From Plantactinospora mayteni (GTDB lineage Bacteria > Actinomycetota > Actinomycetes > Mycobacteriales > Micromonosporaceae): a stretch of 64,000 bases of DNA. This document shows positions 1 through 8,405 of the stretch, one piece after another. A program made the position numbers and the translations under genes. The notes below the pieces were generated by a model that was not told where the DNA came from, made no database searches, and was given only the letters and a program-made list of their open reading frames with translations. The stretch covers positions 186,001 through 250,000 of the forward strand of contig NZ_BONX01000018.1 in NCBI RefSeq assembly GCF_016862935.1. The letters run 5' to 3'. Position 1 is the stretch's first letter, and each line of letters starts with the position of its first letter.

Positions 1-82
1 GTGCGAGTATCGCCTCGACCTCGTCCGGTGTGAGCCGGTCGAGGCTCGACACCCGTACGTCCGCCGCCCGCTCAGTGGTCAC
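1..82 (-). CDS. N-terminal fragment of an unidentified protein, cut by the window edge
   Basis: Only the first 27 codons are present. A GTG at 82-80 overlaps the TGA stop of the deacetylase gene by 4 nt (GTGA), and a GGAAGG motif lies just upstream, so this is probably the translationally coupled downstream gene of the same operon. The visible residues (start MTTERAADVRVSSLDRL) carry no diagnostic motif. I cannot name the family. Confidence 0.5.
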   Translation of the reverse strand, partial: MTTERAADVRVSSLDRLTPDEVEAILA

Positions 83-1215
83 CTTCCCACCGTAGCCGCC
101 GCTCCGGCGGCGCCCGCCTGCCCGGCCTGCCCGGCTGGCGGGTTACCCGTTGCTGGCGCCCCGGCCGGCGGGGTGCCGGCCGACGGCTGTCCACCCGGCT
201 GTCCACCAGGCGGGGTGCCGGTCGACGGTGGACCGGTCGGCGGTGGACCGGTCGGCAGTGCGGCGAGGGCGTACTGCCGGACGAGGTCGGGCAGCAGCCA
301 GTTGAGCGCGATCATCGTGCCCTGCCGGTTGCCACCGGAGTCGTGCAGCAGCACGATCGCCCCGGGCGCGATGCCGGCGCTCACCCGCGCCGCGATGGTC
401 CCGGCACCGGGCCGGGTCCAGTCCTGCGGGTCCACCGCCCAGTGCAGCGAGGTCATGCCCAACTGCCGGGCCACCGCGACCACGGACGCGGTCCAGGCGC
501 CGCCGGGCTGCCGGAAGTACTCGATCCGCGCGTCGGGCACGGCGGCCCGGATCGCCTCGTTGGTGCGTACCAGGTCGGCCCGGATGGTGGCGGTGGACCG
601 GCTGCCCAGCTTGACGTCGTGTTGCCAGGAGTGGTTGCACAGGGTGTGCCCCTCCGCCACGATCGCCCGGACCAGATCCGGGTACGCCTGGACGTTCTGG
701 CCGACCAGGCAGAAGGTGGCCTTGACGTCGTACTCGCGCAGTGCTGACAGGACCTGCGGTGTGTACCGGGGATCGGGCCCGTCGTCGAAGGTCAGCGCCA
801 CGTTGCGGGCGCCGGTACTGATCCGGGCGCCGTACGGCCCGTCCTGCTCGGGGGGCAACTGTGCCGGCCCGTCCCCCCGGGTCCGATCCGGTTCCGCACC
901 GCGGGGTCGCGGCGTGCCGCCTGGCGTCGCCGTGCCCGACGGTGCCGGAAGCGCCCCGTCCGCCCCCTTGGCCGACCCGCTCCGCTGCCCCGGGTCGGCC
1001 CGCCCCGCGACAGGCCCGCCGGCCCGGTCTCCCGACCGCTGGTCCGACGGCCCGTCCGGCTGTGGGTCGGTCTGGTGCTGGGCCCGGTTCTCCGGTATGG
1101 CCAGTGGGCCGCCGGGCCGGCCGAGGGCATGGCCGAGCGCGTACGCGCCGCCGAGGATGGCGACGGTGACCAGCGTCGCGACCGCGAGCATGTGAGTTCG
1201 GGACATGGTCGGCAT
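79..1215 (-). CDS. Membrane-anchored polysaccharide deacetylase (NodB/CE4 family)
   Basis: This 378-residue protein has an N-terminal hydrophobic signal/anchor (about residues 9-30) and a Pro/Gly/Asp-rich linker to about 125. A NodB domain follows, with the CE4 motifs visible: TFDDGP at 142-147 (catalytic and metal Asp), HSWQH at 195-199 (metal-binding His pair), RQPGG near 235 and LLHD at 289-292. The last 60 residues are a low-complexity Pro/Gly/Thr tail. The family removes N- or O-acetyl groups from peptidoglycan, chitin or other polysaccharides outside the membrane; the substrate cannot be read from the sequence. The gene lies downstream of glnR in the same direction but behind a terminator, and it overlaps the next gene by 4 nt. 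Confidence 0.88.
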   Translation of the reverse strand: MPTMSRTHMLAVATLVTVAILGGAYALGHALGRPGGPLAIPENRAQHQTDPQPDGPSDQRSGDRAGGPVAGRADPGQRSGSAKGADGALPAPSGTATPGGTPRPRGAEPDRTRGDGPAQLPPEQDGPYGARISTGARNVALTFDDGPDPRYTPQVLSALREYDVKATFCLVGQNVQAYPDLVRAIVAEGHTLCNHSWQHDVKLGSRSTATIRADLVRTNEAIRAAVPDARIEYFRQPGGAWTASVVAVARQLGMTSLHWAVDPQDWTRPGAGTIAARVSAGIAPGAIVLLHDSGGNRQGTMIALNWLLPDLVRQYALAALPTGPPPTGPPSTGTPPGGQPGGQPSAGTPPAGAPATGNPPAGQAGQAGAAGAAATVGR

Positions 1216-1386
1216 CAGCGGACCGCCTCAGGGAATTCTGTCCGTCCTGCCCCGAAAAACACCCTGGAAACCGCTGATGTCACCTCTGCCTCCTCCGGAC
1301 GCTTCCGGTCAAGGCTACGTACGTCGCGCCCGAATTCTCATGTTTTCTCCATTTATTGTGAACCGCCTTCAGGTGACCGGTACGCC

Positions 1387-1419
1387 AGAAGGCCACCCGG
1401 CCGTACTGGGTGGCCTTCT
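1387..1419 (-). terminator. Rho-independent-type hairpin downstream of glnR
   Basis: The arms AGAAGGCCACCC (1387-1398) and GGGTGGCCTTCT (1408-1419) are perfectly complementary around a 9-nt loop. It sits 12 bp after the glnR stop and separates glnR from the deacetylase gene. Confidence 0.75.
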
Positions 1420-1431
1420 AGACGGGTCGGA

Positions 1432-2145
1432 TCAGACGGGCAGTGGCACGTTCTCCGACTCGGGCAGCGGTCGGGACGGCGGGGTGACGAACTTGTAGCC
1501 CACCTGCCGGACGGTGCCGATCATCGACTCGTACTCCGAGCCGAGCTTGGCCCGCAGCCGGCGTACGTGCACGTCGACGGTGCGGGTGCCGCCGAAGTAG
1601 TCGTAGCCCCAGACCTCGCGGAGCAACTGGTCGCGGGTGAAGACCCGGCCCGGGTGCTGGGCGAGGAACTTGAGCAGCTCGAACTCCTTGTAGGTCAGGT
1701 CGAGCGGCCGGCCCTTGAGCTTGGCGGCGTAGGTGTCTGGGTCGATGGTCAGCTCACCGGCCCGGATCAGCCCGCCGGCCGCCGCGGTCGCGTTGCTGAG
1801 CCGGCCGACCGCGAGCCGCAGCCGGGCCTCCACCTCGGCCGGACCGGCGCTGGCCAGGATCACGTCGTCGACGCCCCAGTCCGCGTTCAGGGCGATCAGA
1901 CCGGCCTCGGTCACCACCGCGACCAGCGGTACGCCGAGCCCGGTGGCGTGCAGCATCCGGCAGGTCGCCCGGGCCTCGCTCAGTTCCGAGCGGGCGTCGA
2001 CGAGTACGGCGTCCGGGCTGGGCCCGGAGACGAGGGTGCGGACATCGCGCGGGGCGGTACGCACCGAGTGGGGGAGCAGGTCGAGGGCCGGCAGCACGAC
2101 GGACGGTTCGCCTGCGCGCGCGGTCACCAGCAGCAGGATCTCCAC
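1432..2145 (-). CDS. glnR: Nitrogen-metabolism transcriptional regulator GlnR
   Basis: This 237-residue OmpR/PhoB-type protein has an atypical receiver (about 1-110) and a C-terminal winged helix (about 125-225). The C-terminal part ([20 protein letters not shown], then [20 protein letters not shown]) matches what I know of actinobacterial GlnR. Asp50 (VLVDAR) is kept, but the acidic pocket of a normal phosphorylated receiver is missing, as in known GlnR proteins. GlnR controls ammonium assimilation genes such as glnA and amtB in Streptomyces; that role is inferred here. The start is GTG at 2145, preceded by the strong site GGAGGTGAT. No sensor kinase gene is adjacent, as is usual for this orphan regulator. 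Confidence 0.9.
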   Translation of the reverse strand: MEILLLVTARAGEPSVVLPALDLLPHSVRTAPRDVRTLVSGPSPDAVLVDARSELSEARATCRMLHATGLGVPLVAVVTEAGLIALNADWGVDDVILASAGPAEVEARLRLAVGRLSNATAAAGGLIRAGELTIDPDTYAAKLKGRPLDLTYKEFELLKFLAQHPGRVFTRDQLLREVWGYDYFGGTRTVDVHVRRLRAKLGSEYESMIGTVRQVGYKFVTPPSRPLPESENVPLPV

Positions 2146-2259
2146 ACATCACCTCCGTCCCGGCGGCACCTGGGCGCCGCGCGGTGGCCAGCGGCACTCG
2201 GGGCGGGGACTCCGGGACCGCTGGGGATTGGGGTCGTCCCGGCGTCACTGACGGGCAGG

Positions 2260-2274
2260 TAAGGCTTAACCTTA
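2260..2274. promoter_or_regulatory. Imperfect palindrome in the divergent glnR / membrane-protein promoter region
   Basis: TAAGGCTTAACCTTA is a near-palindrome in an otherwise GC-rich spacer. Its left half, AGGTAAGGCT (2257-2266), fits one half of the DtxR/IdeR iron-box consensus, but the right half is shifted by one base. It is a candidate operator only. Confidence 0.3.
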
Positions 2275-2414
2275 TCGGAACTTTCGCCGGACGCTCTCAC
2301 ACGATCGGTTCATGGGTTGTGTGATCGGTCATTACCGGCAGGTTTCCGGATCGTGTTTCGGTTCGGGGATGCCGGGCCCGGCGCGTCGGGTGGTCGGTCT
2401 GGCACGATCGGGGC

Positions 2415-3557
2415 GTGTACCCCTCGACGCCTCCGGAGACCGGCCGCGACTCCTGGCCGGAGAACCGCCCCGGTCCGGCCGGCCCGCACCGCGCGCCGGA
2501 TCCGCGCGGTCGCCCCGCCGGCCCGGACGCCCGCAGCCCCTTCGACGGTCCGCGCCCGGCCGACGGCCCGCGCCTGCCGGACGGTTCCCGGCACGGTGAC
2601 GGAGCCAGGCCCGGCGACGGCCCCCGGAACCCGGACGGCCCCCGTCCCGGCGACGGGCCCCGGGGCACCGACGGCCCGCGGCCGGACGGCGGGGTGGATC
2701 CGGCGGAGCTCGACGGCGAGGAGGAGCTGCCGCCGGTACCGGTCCGCCGACTGTTGTCGGTGGCGATCGCCGGCTTCGCCGGACTGCTCGGGGTCGGGCT
2801 GATCTTCGGCGCGCAGACCGCCGGCCCGGGTGCCCGGCTGCCGTTCGCCGTGGTCGTCCTCGGGGTACAGCTGCTCTTCGTCCTCGCCTGGACCATGGCG
2901 ATGCGCCCGCCGGCCCTGCCGCTGGTCGGCGGGGTCGCGGTGGCGGTCGCGCTCGCCGCCGACGCGGCTGCCGTGCTGCCGCAGATCGCCGTGCTCGCCC
3001 CCCTCGGGTACGTGGCCGCGGGCGGGTTCCTCGTCGGCGTGCTCGGGCAGCTCGTCCGCCGGGCCGACCGGGCCCGGGTGACCGAGTCGCTCGGCGCCAC
3101 CCTGTTCATCGTGGTCGGCGTGGTCGCCTTCGGCACCCTGATCGTGCTCAGCCGGATCCCGAAGGGTACCCAGGCGATCTTCGTCTGCCTGACCGCGGCG
3201 GCGGTGGCGCTGACCGTCGCCCGGGTGACCGACGCGGTGCTGCCCTGGCCCCGACTTGCCCCGCAGGTGCCGCGCGGTGCCGCCGGTGTGGTGATCGGGG
3301 CGATGCTCGGCACCCTCGCCGCCGGCATCCTCGGCAGCTACCTGGTGGCGTTCACCCCGACCAGTGCCGCGGTGGTCGGACTGGTCACCGCCGCGGCGGC
3401 GGCCCTGGCCGACCTCGGGGTGGGCTACGCCGAGGCGGGCCGGCAGATGGCCGGCGAACCGCCGACGATGTGGGTGGCCCGGCACATGCAGGGGCCGCTC
3501 GGCGGGTTCGCGCTGGCCGCACCGGCGGCGTACGCGATGAGCGTCTTCTTCCTCTGA
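2415..3557 (+). CDS. Multi-pass membrane protein of unknown function
   Basis: This is a 380-residue protein. The first ~110 residues are a hydrophilic Pro/Gly/Asp/Arg-rich tail with repeated DGPRPGDGPR-like units. The rest is a series of about eight hydrophobic segments, starting at RLLSVAIAGFAG and ending at the C-terminal PAAYAMSVFFL. I see no catalytic motif and do not recognise the family. The GTG start at 2415 lies 6 nt after a CACGAT -10-like hexamer (2403-2408), so the mRNA is probably leaderless. It is divergent from glnR. Confidence 0.75.
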   Translation: MYPSTPPETGRDSWPENRPGPAGPHRAPDPRGRPAGPDARSPFDGPRPADGPRLPDGSRHGDGARPGDGPRNPDGPRPGDGPRGTDGPRPDGGVDPAELDGEEELPPVPVRRLLSVAIAGFAGLLGVGLIFGAQTAGPGARLPFAVVVLGVQLLFVLAWTMAMRPPALPLVGGVAVAVALAADAAAVLPQIAVLAPLGYVAAGGFLVGVLGQLVRRADRARVTESLGATLFIVVGVVAFGTLIVLSRIPKGTQAIFVCLTAAAVALTVARVTDAVLPWPRLAPQVPRGAAGVVIGAMLGTLAAGILGSYLVAFTPTSAAVVGLVTAAAAALADLGVGYAEAGRQMAGEPPTMWVARHMQGPLGGFALAAPAAYAMSVFFL

Positions 3558-3705
3558 GCAGGGGCGGCACCGGGGAAAGGAAGGGTGCTTCCCGGCACCC
3601 GACCCGGTGCCGTACCTCGACGGTTGGAGATGTGCCCGTTCGGGTAGATAGTGGTCCCGACGACGGCGGTAGGCGGGTGCGACGGCACCGGATCAGGGAG
3701 GCGGC

Positions 3706-4518
3706 GTGGCGGACAGCTATCCGGCAGACGGCGGGACGTACGGCGAACGGCCCCGTCGGCGCAGGGGGCGTCGGGCACTCGTCATCCTGGTGATCCTGCT
3801 TCTCGTGCTGGCCGGGCTGCTGGTGGTGGCCGACCGGGTCGCCGCCGGGGTCGCAGAGCGGGTCGTCGCGGACCAGATCGACCAGGAGATCTCCCGGCAG
3901 AACGTGCAGTCCGCCGCGCCCGAGGTGACGGTCGGCGGCTTCCCGTTCCTCACCCAGGTGCTGAACGGCCGGTACGACTCCATCAAGGTGCTGCTCCGGG
4001 ACGTACAGGGGCCGGTGCAGGGTACCGACGCGGCGGTGAAGGTGCCGGAGTTGACCGTCGACGCCCGGGACGTGACCGCGTCGCTCGACACGCTCCGCTC
4101 CGGCCAGGGCGAGGTGACCGCGAAGACGGTCCAGGGCACCGGGACCGTCGCGTACGACAGCGTGGTGGCGTTGATCGACCGGCCCGGGGTGCGGTTGCGG
4201 GAGCAGGACGGCAAGCTCGCCGTGACCGCGCCGGTCCGGGTGCCGATCCTGGAGCAGGAGCTGACCGTGCAGGGCACCGCGAACGTGGCCATCGACGGCG
4301 ACGACATCGTGATCACCTTCGACCGGCTCACCTCCGCCGACCTGCCGGACAACCCGGTCGTGCAGACCTTCGTCAACAACTTCGCCCGGCAGCTCTCGGT
4401 CCGGGTGCCGCTGCCGCCGTTGCCGTTCGCGCTCCAACTGCACGAGGTACGGCCACTGCCGAACGGACTTGCCGTGACAGCCAGCGCCCGAGATGTCGCG
4501 CTGAGCGAGGTCGGCTGA
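3706..4518 (+). CDS. LmeA-like phospholipid-binding protein (DUF2993)
   Basis: This 270-residue protein has a basic N-terminus, one transmembrane/signal segment (about 24-43) and a DUF2993 body. Family hallmarks I can see are GGFPFLTQVLNGRYDSIKV near residues 83-103 and a C-terminal part rich in beta strands (LPPLPFALQLHEVR). Mycobacterial LmeA (DUF2993) binds lipids in the periplasm and is needed for mannan elongation of lipomannan; the same role here is inferred from family only. The GTG start at 3706 is preceded by GGGAGG. Confidence 0.8.
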   Translation: MADSYPADGGTYGERPRRRRGRRALVILVILLLVLAGLLVVADRVAAGVAERVVADQIDQEISRQNVQSAAPEVTVGGFPFLTQVLNGRYDSIKVLLRDVQGPVQGTDAAVKVPELTVDARDVTASLDTLRSGQGEVTAKTVQGTGTVAYDSVVALIDRPGVRLREQDGKLAVTAPVRVPILEQELTVQGTANVAIDGDDIVITFDRLTSADLPDNPVVQTFVNNFARQLSVRVPLPPLPFALQLHEVRPLPNGLAVTASARDVALSEVG

Positions 4519-4605
4519 TCAGAGGGGTCGGAACCGGGGTCACGCGATCCCGGATCGTGGTTGGTCCTGGGTAACGACTCCGTAGCACTGGTAGGCTCCC
4601 GGTTC

Positions 4606-4683
4606 ATGGGGACGCTCCTCACCAAACGGCGCGCGGTCGACCTGTGCCGCGTGGCCACCTGCCTGTGTCGCCCCGTCATCTGA
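4606..4683 (+). CDS. Cysteine-rich leader peptide controlling the sulfur operon
   Basis: This 25-residue open frame reads MGTLLTKRRAVDLCRVATCL and ends CRPVI. Three Cys codons lie close together (residues 14, 19 and 21). The KRRxVDLCR core matches the actinobacterial putative leader peptides found upstream of cysteine and sulfur genes. The ATG lies 8 nt after a TAGGCT -10 box (4592-4597) with no ribosome site, so it is probably leaderless. Stalling at the Cys codons would sense low cysteinyl-tRNA and alter folding of the hairpin at its 3' end, raising expression of sseA and the next gene. The attenuation mechanism is inferred. Confidence 0.82.
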   Translation: MGTLLTKRRAVDLCRVATCLCRPVI

Positions 4684-4692
4684 CGGCGGGGC
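4670..4692 (+). promoter_or_regulatory. Hairpin overlapping the end of the Cys leader peptide
   Basis: GCCCCGTCA (4670-4678) can pair with TGACGGCGGGGC (4681-4692), with one bulge. The leader stop codon lies in the 3' arm, so ribosome position would decide whether this stem forms. No T-run follows, so any effect may be through Rho or translation. Confidence 0.45.
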
Positions 4693-4855
4693 TGTTCTGC
4701 GTACCCTCTGAGTCCTTCCCTCACGCCCGGCAGCGGCGCCGTCGCACGTACCCGTGATCCCTACCTGTCAATGGGTCCCGCGCGTGACATGCGACAACAA
4801 CATCGGTCGATCCACACGCGCAGGCTCACACAAATCCTCACCAAGGAGTGATCTG

Positions 4856-5704
4856 ATGAGTCGCGACACCGCACTCGTCTCGGCCGACTGGGCCGAGAAG
4901 AACCTCGACGCTCCCGGCGTGGTCTTCGTCGAGGTCGACGAGGACACCACCGCGTACGACGGTGGGCACATCGCCGGTGCGATCAAGCTCGACTGGAAGA
5001 CCGACCTCCAGGACCCGGTACGCCGGGACTTCGTGAACAAGGCGCAGTTCGAGGCGCTCCTCTCCGAGCGCGGCATCTCCAACGACGACGTCGTCGTGCT
5101 CTACGGCGGCAACAACAACTGGTTCGCCGCCTACGCGTACTGGTACTTCAAGCTCTACGGGCACGGCGACGTCAAGCTGCTCGACGGTGGCCGCAAGAAG
5201 TGGGAGCTGGACGCCCGCCCGCTCGTCGCCGACCAGGTCTCCCGGCCCGCCACGCAATACACCGCGCAGGAGCCGGACCTGTCGATCCGGGCCTTCCGCG
5301 ACGAGGCGGTCGCCGCGATCGGGGTCAAGAACCTGGTCGACGTGCGCTCCCCCGACGAGTACGCCGGCCGGCTGCTCGCCCCGGCGCACCTGCCGCAGGA
5401 GCAGGCGCAGCGGGCCGGGCACATCCCGACCGCGATCAGTGTGCCGTGGTCGAAGGCGGCCAACGAGGACGGCACCTTCAAGTCCGACGACGAGCTGGGC
5501 AAGATCTACGGCGAGGCGGGGCTGGACGGCAGCAAGGACACCATCGCCTACTGCCGGATCGGCGAGCGCTCCTCGCACACCTGGTTCGTGCTCAAGGAGC
5601 TGCTCGGGCACCAGAACGTGAAGAACTACGACGGATCCTGGACCGAGTACGGCTCGCTGGTCGGCGTGCCGGTGGCGCTCGGCGACGAGCCGGGGGAGGC
5701 GTGA
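4856..5704 (+). CDS. sseA: Thiosulfate sulfurtransferase (two-domain rhodanese)
   Basis: This 282-residue protein carries two rhodanese modules. The C-terminal active loop contains Cys233 in CRIGERSS, the persulfide-carrying residue. The N-terminal module (YGGNNNWFAAYAYWYFKLYG) lacks a catalytic Cys, as in the family. It transfers sulfane sulfur from thiosulfate and fits the CysA/SseA sulfurtransferases that accompany SseC in mycobacteria. The ATG at 4856 is chosen for the AGGAG site just upstream and the usual MSRDTALVSADW start. It is downstream of the Cys leader peptide and overlaps the next gene by 4 nt. Confidence 0.92.
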   Translation: MSRDTALVSADWAEKNLDAPGVVFVEVDEDTTAYDGGHIAGAIKLDWKTDLQDPVRRDFVNKAQFEALLSERGISNDDVVVLYGGNNNWFAAYAYWYFKLYGHGDVKLLDGGRKKWELDARPLVADQVSRPATQYTAQEPDLSIRAFRDEAVAAIGVKNLVDVRSPDEYAGRLLAPAHLPQEQAQRAGHIPTAISVPWSKAANEDGTFKSDDELGKIYGEAGLDGSKDTIAYCRIGERSSHTWFVLKELLGHQNVKNYDGSWTEYGSLVGVPVALGDEPGEA

Positions 5705-6030
5705 CGACCATGACAGTTCCGATCACCGCCGGCTGCGCGGCGCCGGACCAGGCGGCTCCGCTGCCGGCGAGCCTGGACCTGGAGAAGGAAACCGTCATCA
5801 CCGGGATCGTCAGCGCCGAGAACGGCGAGGTCGTCCCCGGGGCGTACGTCCGGCTGCTCGACTCCACCGGCGAGTTCACCGCCGAGGTGGTCACCTCGCC
5901 GGTCGGGCAGTTCCGGTTCTTCGCCGCGCCCGGCACCTGGACGCTGCGGGCGCTCTCCCGGCACGGCAACGGCGACCTCTCGGTCACCGCGGGCCGGGGC
6001 ATCAACGAGGTGGCCGTCACCGTCGCCTGA
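5701..6030 (+). CDS. SseC-like DUF1416 protein
   Basis: This is a 109-residue protein with the family core LEKETVITGIVSAENGEVVP, then AYVRLLDSTGEFTAEVV and FRFFAAPGTWTLRALS. The fold is predicted to be an all-beta, transthyretin-like domain. In mycobacteria the orthologue (sseC) always lies beside cysA/sseA, and it is thought to take part in sulfur handling; the molecular role is not known. The GTG start at 5701 overlaps the sseA stop (GTGA), so it is translationally coupled. An ATG three codons later is an alternative start. Confidence 0.85.
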   Translation: MTTMTVPITAGCAAPDQAAPLPASLDLEKETVITGIVSAENGEVVPGAYVRLLDSTGEFTAEVVTSPVGQFRFFAAPGTWTLRALSRHGNGDLSVTAGRGINEVAVTVA

Positions 6031-6053
6031 TTCCCTGACCTTCACCGACAGCG

Positions 6054-6096
6054 CGAAGGGTCCCGTCGATCTCCTCTGGTCGGCGGGACCCTTTCG
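6054..6096 (+). terminator. Terminator hairpin after the sulfur operon
   Basis: The arms AAGGGTCCCG (6056-6065) and CGGGACCCTTT (6084-6094), extended by a CGA/TCG pair, form a long stem. It lies 26 bp after the sseC-like stop and ends in CTTT. Confidence 0.75.
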
Positions 6097-6165
6097 GGTG
6101 TCGGACGTGTGCGACGGGTGGGAACGGGAACCCGCACGGGCGGTGAGAACGGGCGGGAGCGGTCG

Positions 6166-7944
6166 ATGGAGGACGTCATGCCGAAGAACGACGTCATGCC
6201 GGAGAACTCGGCCGAGACCGAGACCGAGACCACGACCGTGGGCGAATATCTGCTCTGCCGGCTGCACGACCTCGGGGTACGGCACATCTTCGGGCTGCCC
6301 GGCGACTACAACATGGAGTTCCTCGACCAGGTCGAGGCGTTCCCGGACATCGGCTGGGTCGGCAACTGCAACGAGGTCAACGCGGCGTATGCCGCCGACG
6401 GGTACGCCCGGCTGGCCGGCATCGCCGCCATCGTCACCACCTTCGGCCCCGGCGAGCTGTCCGTGGTCAACGGGCTGGCCGGCGCGATGGCCGAGTCGGT
6501 GCCGATCGTCTCGATCGTCGGCGGCCCGACGACGGAGATCATGGACCGGCGGGCCGCCATGCACCACTCCCTCGGCGACGGCGACTTCGACCGGTGGGTG
6601 AGGGTCGCCCGGGAGGTGACGGTCGCCCAGGCCACCCTGACCGCCGGCAACGCCACGGTCGAGATCGACCGGGTACTCAGGGAGTGCTGGACCCAGCAAC
6701 GCCCGGTCTACCTGCGGCTGCCCGGCGACGTCGCCCGGCAGCCGGTCCCGAAGCCGCCCCGCCGGCTCGACCGGCCGGCGCCGATCCACGACCCAGACCA
6801 GCTCGACGCCTTCGACACCGCCGCCCAGCGGCTGTTGAACGGCGCCACCTGCCCGGCACTGCTGGTCGGCAACCTGGCCCTCCGGTACGGCCTCGGTGCC
6901 GAGATCGCCGCGCTGCTCGCCGACCGGCACTGGCCGGCCGCCACCCAGGGCCTCGGCCGAGGGCTGCTCGACGAGACCGGCCCGAACTACGTCGGCGTCT
7001 ACGACGGCGGGGACAGCGTCGAGCCGGTACGGCGGATCGTCGAGGAGGCCGACGTGCTGGTCTGCGTCGGCGTCAAGTTCTTCGACTGGGACGGGCTGTT
7101 CACGGCCGACCTGGATCCGGACCGGATCATCTCGATCGGTCGGCGGGCGAGTTCGGTCGGCGGGCGACTCTTCCACCCGGTCTCCCCGGGCGCCGCGCTG
7201 GCCCGGCTGCACAGCATCGGTCCGGTCCGCGCGGTCGACTGGGCCACCGCGCCCGATCCGGGTCGGCCGCCGGCAGCCCGGCTCGACCCGGCCAGCAACG
7301 CGCCGATCACCCAGGCCCGGCTCTGGCCGGCGATCTCGGCGATGCTCGCCGAGGGCGACATCGTGGTGCCGGAGACCGGTACGCCGTCCTTCGGGGTCGC
7401 GTCGATCCGGCTGCCCAGGGGCGCGGTCTGCGTCCAGGCACCGTTGTGGGGAGCGATCGGGTACGCCGTACCGGCCGCGTTCGGCGCGGCGACGGCGGCA
7501 CCGGAGCGGCGGATGGTGCTGATCACCGGGGACGGATCGCTGCAACTGACCGCGCAGGAGATCAGCCGGATGATCGCCACCGGCCAGCGACCGGTCATCT
7601 TCGTGCTGAACAACGCCGGGTACACGGTGGAACGGGCTGTCGACGGGCGGCACCAGCCGTACAACGACATCGACAACTGGCGGTACGCCGACCTGCCGGC
7701 CGTCTTCACCCGGCAGATCGCGGTCGACTCGCACCTGGTCAGCACGGAGGGGGAGTTGGCCCGGGTACTGGCCGGGCTGGGTGCCGGGATACCGGACCGG
7801 CCGACCGTGGTCGAGGTACTACTCCACCCGCTCGACCTGCCGGCCGGGATGCCGCAGTGGGGCCGGGAGACGACAGCGGTCGACTACCAGTCGACGCTGG
7901 GCAGCACGCCCCGGCTCTCCTGGCGCGGCCTGCCCGACCAGTGA
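6166..7944 (+). CDS. Thiamine-diphosphate-dependent 2-keto acid decarboxylase (indolepyruvate/phenylpyruvate type)
   Basis: From ATG 6166 the protein has 592 residues and the three ThDP-enzyme domains. The catalytic Glu70 lies in GNCNEVNAAYAADGYAR. The decarboxylase-type His pair is seen in MHHSLGDGDF. The ThDP/Mg motif runs from G455-D456-G457 to N482-N483. The HH pair and overall order place it with pyruvate, indolepyruvate and branched-chain keto-acid decarboxylases rather than acetolactate synthase. The substrate cannot be assigned; indolepyruvate to indoleacetaldehyde is one option. The start is preceded by GGGAG. It stands alone between a terminator and convergent genes. Confidence 0.85.
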   Translation: MEDVMPKNDVMPENSAETETETTTVGEYLLCRLHDLGVRHIFGLPGDYNMEFLDQVEAFPDIGWVGNCNEVNAAYAADGYARLAGIAAIVTTFGPGELSVVNGLAGAMAESVPIVSIVGGPTTEIMDRRAAMHHSLGDGDFDRWVRVAREVTVAQATLTAGNATVEIDRVLRECWTQQRPVYLRLPGDVARQPVPKPPRRLDRPAPIHDPDQLDAFDTAAQRLLNGATCPALLVGNLALRYGLGAEIAALLADRHWPAATQGLGRGLLDETGPNYVGVYDGGDSVEPVRRIVEEADVLVCVGVKFFDWDGLFTADLDPDRIISIGRRASSVGGRLFHPVSPGAALARLHSIGPVRAVDWATAPDPGRPPAARLDPASNAPITQARLWPAISAMLAEGDIVVPETGTPSFGVASIRLPRGAVCVQAPLWGAIGYAVPAAFGAATAAPERRMVLITGDGSLQLTAQEISRMIATGQRPVIFVLNNAGYTVERAVDGRHQPYNDIDNWRYADLPAVFTRQIAVDSHLVSTEGELARVLAGLGAGIPDRPTVVEVLLHPLDLPAGMPQWGRETTAVDYQSTLGSTPRLSWRGLPDQ

Positions 7945-7951
7945 GCCCCGA

Positions 7952-8104
7952 TCATTCCGGCACGTGCACCCGGCACCCCGTACGCCCGAGTCGGGCGGTG
8001 ACCGGCTGCCCCGGATGCCGGGCGGCGAGGTCGAGGAGCTGCCGGGTCGGGTCGCAGTGGCCGAGGAAGACCAGCCATGGCGCGTACGCCGGCTCAGCGG
8101 TCAT
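7952..8104 (-). CDS. Small hypothetical protein, last gene of the DivIVA-like operon
   Basis: This is a 50-residue frame that starts MTAEPAYAPWLVFLGHCDPT. Its ATG lies inside the end of the upstream gene (the overlap is 8094-8104), so it would be translationally coupled. I see no known domain. It is supported only by the operon-like overlap and the plausible start. Confidence 0.45.
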   Translation of the reverse strand: MTAEPAYAPWLVFLGHCDPTRQLLDLAARHPGQPVTARLGRTGCRVHVPE

Positions 8105-8405
8105 CGGGGTCGATCCGTTGGCAGTCGTTGATGTGCCCGGTACGCAGCGGGCACCGGCCGCCGCCGCCGCCGTCGAGCGGGCGGGCGCAGAAGACCGGGT
8201 GCCGGGTCGCCGGATCGCCCGCCAGGGCGACGGTCGTCTCGCCGGGGACGAGGTCGGGCAGGAAGCGCAGCGACCGGGTGAGGGTACGGGCCAGCAGTTC
8301 CGCCGTCGGCAGGTCCGTGCTGGTGACGGTGAGCTGGACGACGTACCGCTGGCGGGGGCCGCCGGTCGTCGCCTCGTCGTCGGCGACGGTGGTCTCCCGG
8401 CTCAT
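8094..8405 (-). CDS. Hypothetical protein, middle gene of the DivIVA-like operon
   Basis: This 103-residue protein starts MSRETTVADDEATTGG and contains a beta-strand-rich stretch (QRYVVQLTVTSTDLPTAELL). It ends with CPLRTGHINDCQ, where two Cys might bind metal. The family was not recognised. Its ATG overlaps the stop of the DivIVA-like gene by 4 nt (ATGA), so the two are co-translated. Confidence 0.6.
   Translation of the reverse strand: MSRETTVADDEATTGGPRQRYVVQLTVTSTDLPTAELLARTLTRSLRFLPDLVPGETTVALAGDPATRHPVFCARPLDGGGGGRCPLRTGHINDCQRIDPDDR

Noticed and set aside
5626-7734. Long minus-strand frame across sseA, the SseC-like gene and the decarboxylase gene
   Set aside because: It is antisense to three well-supported genes and has a random-looking Arg/Gly/Pro composition.
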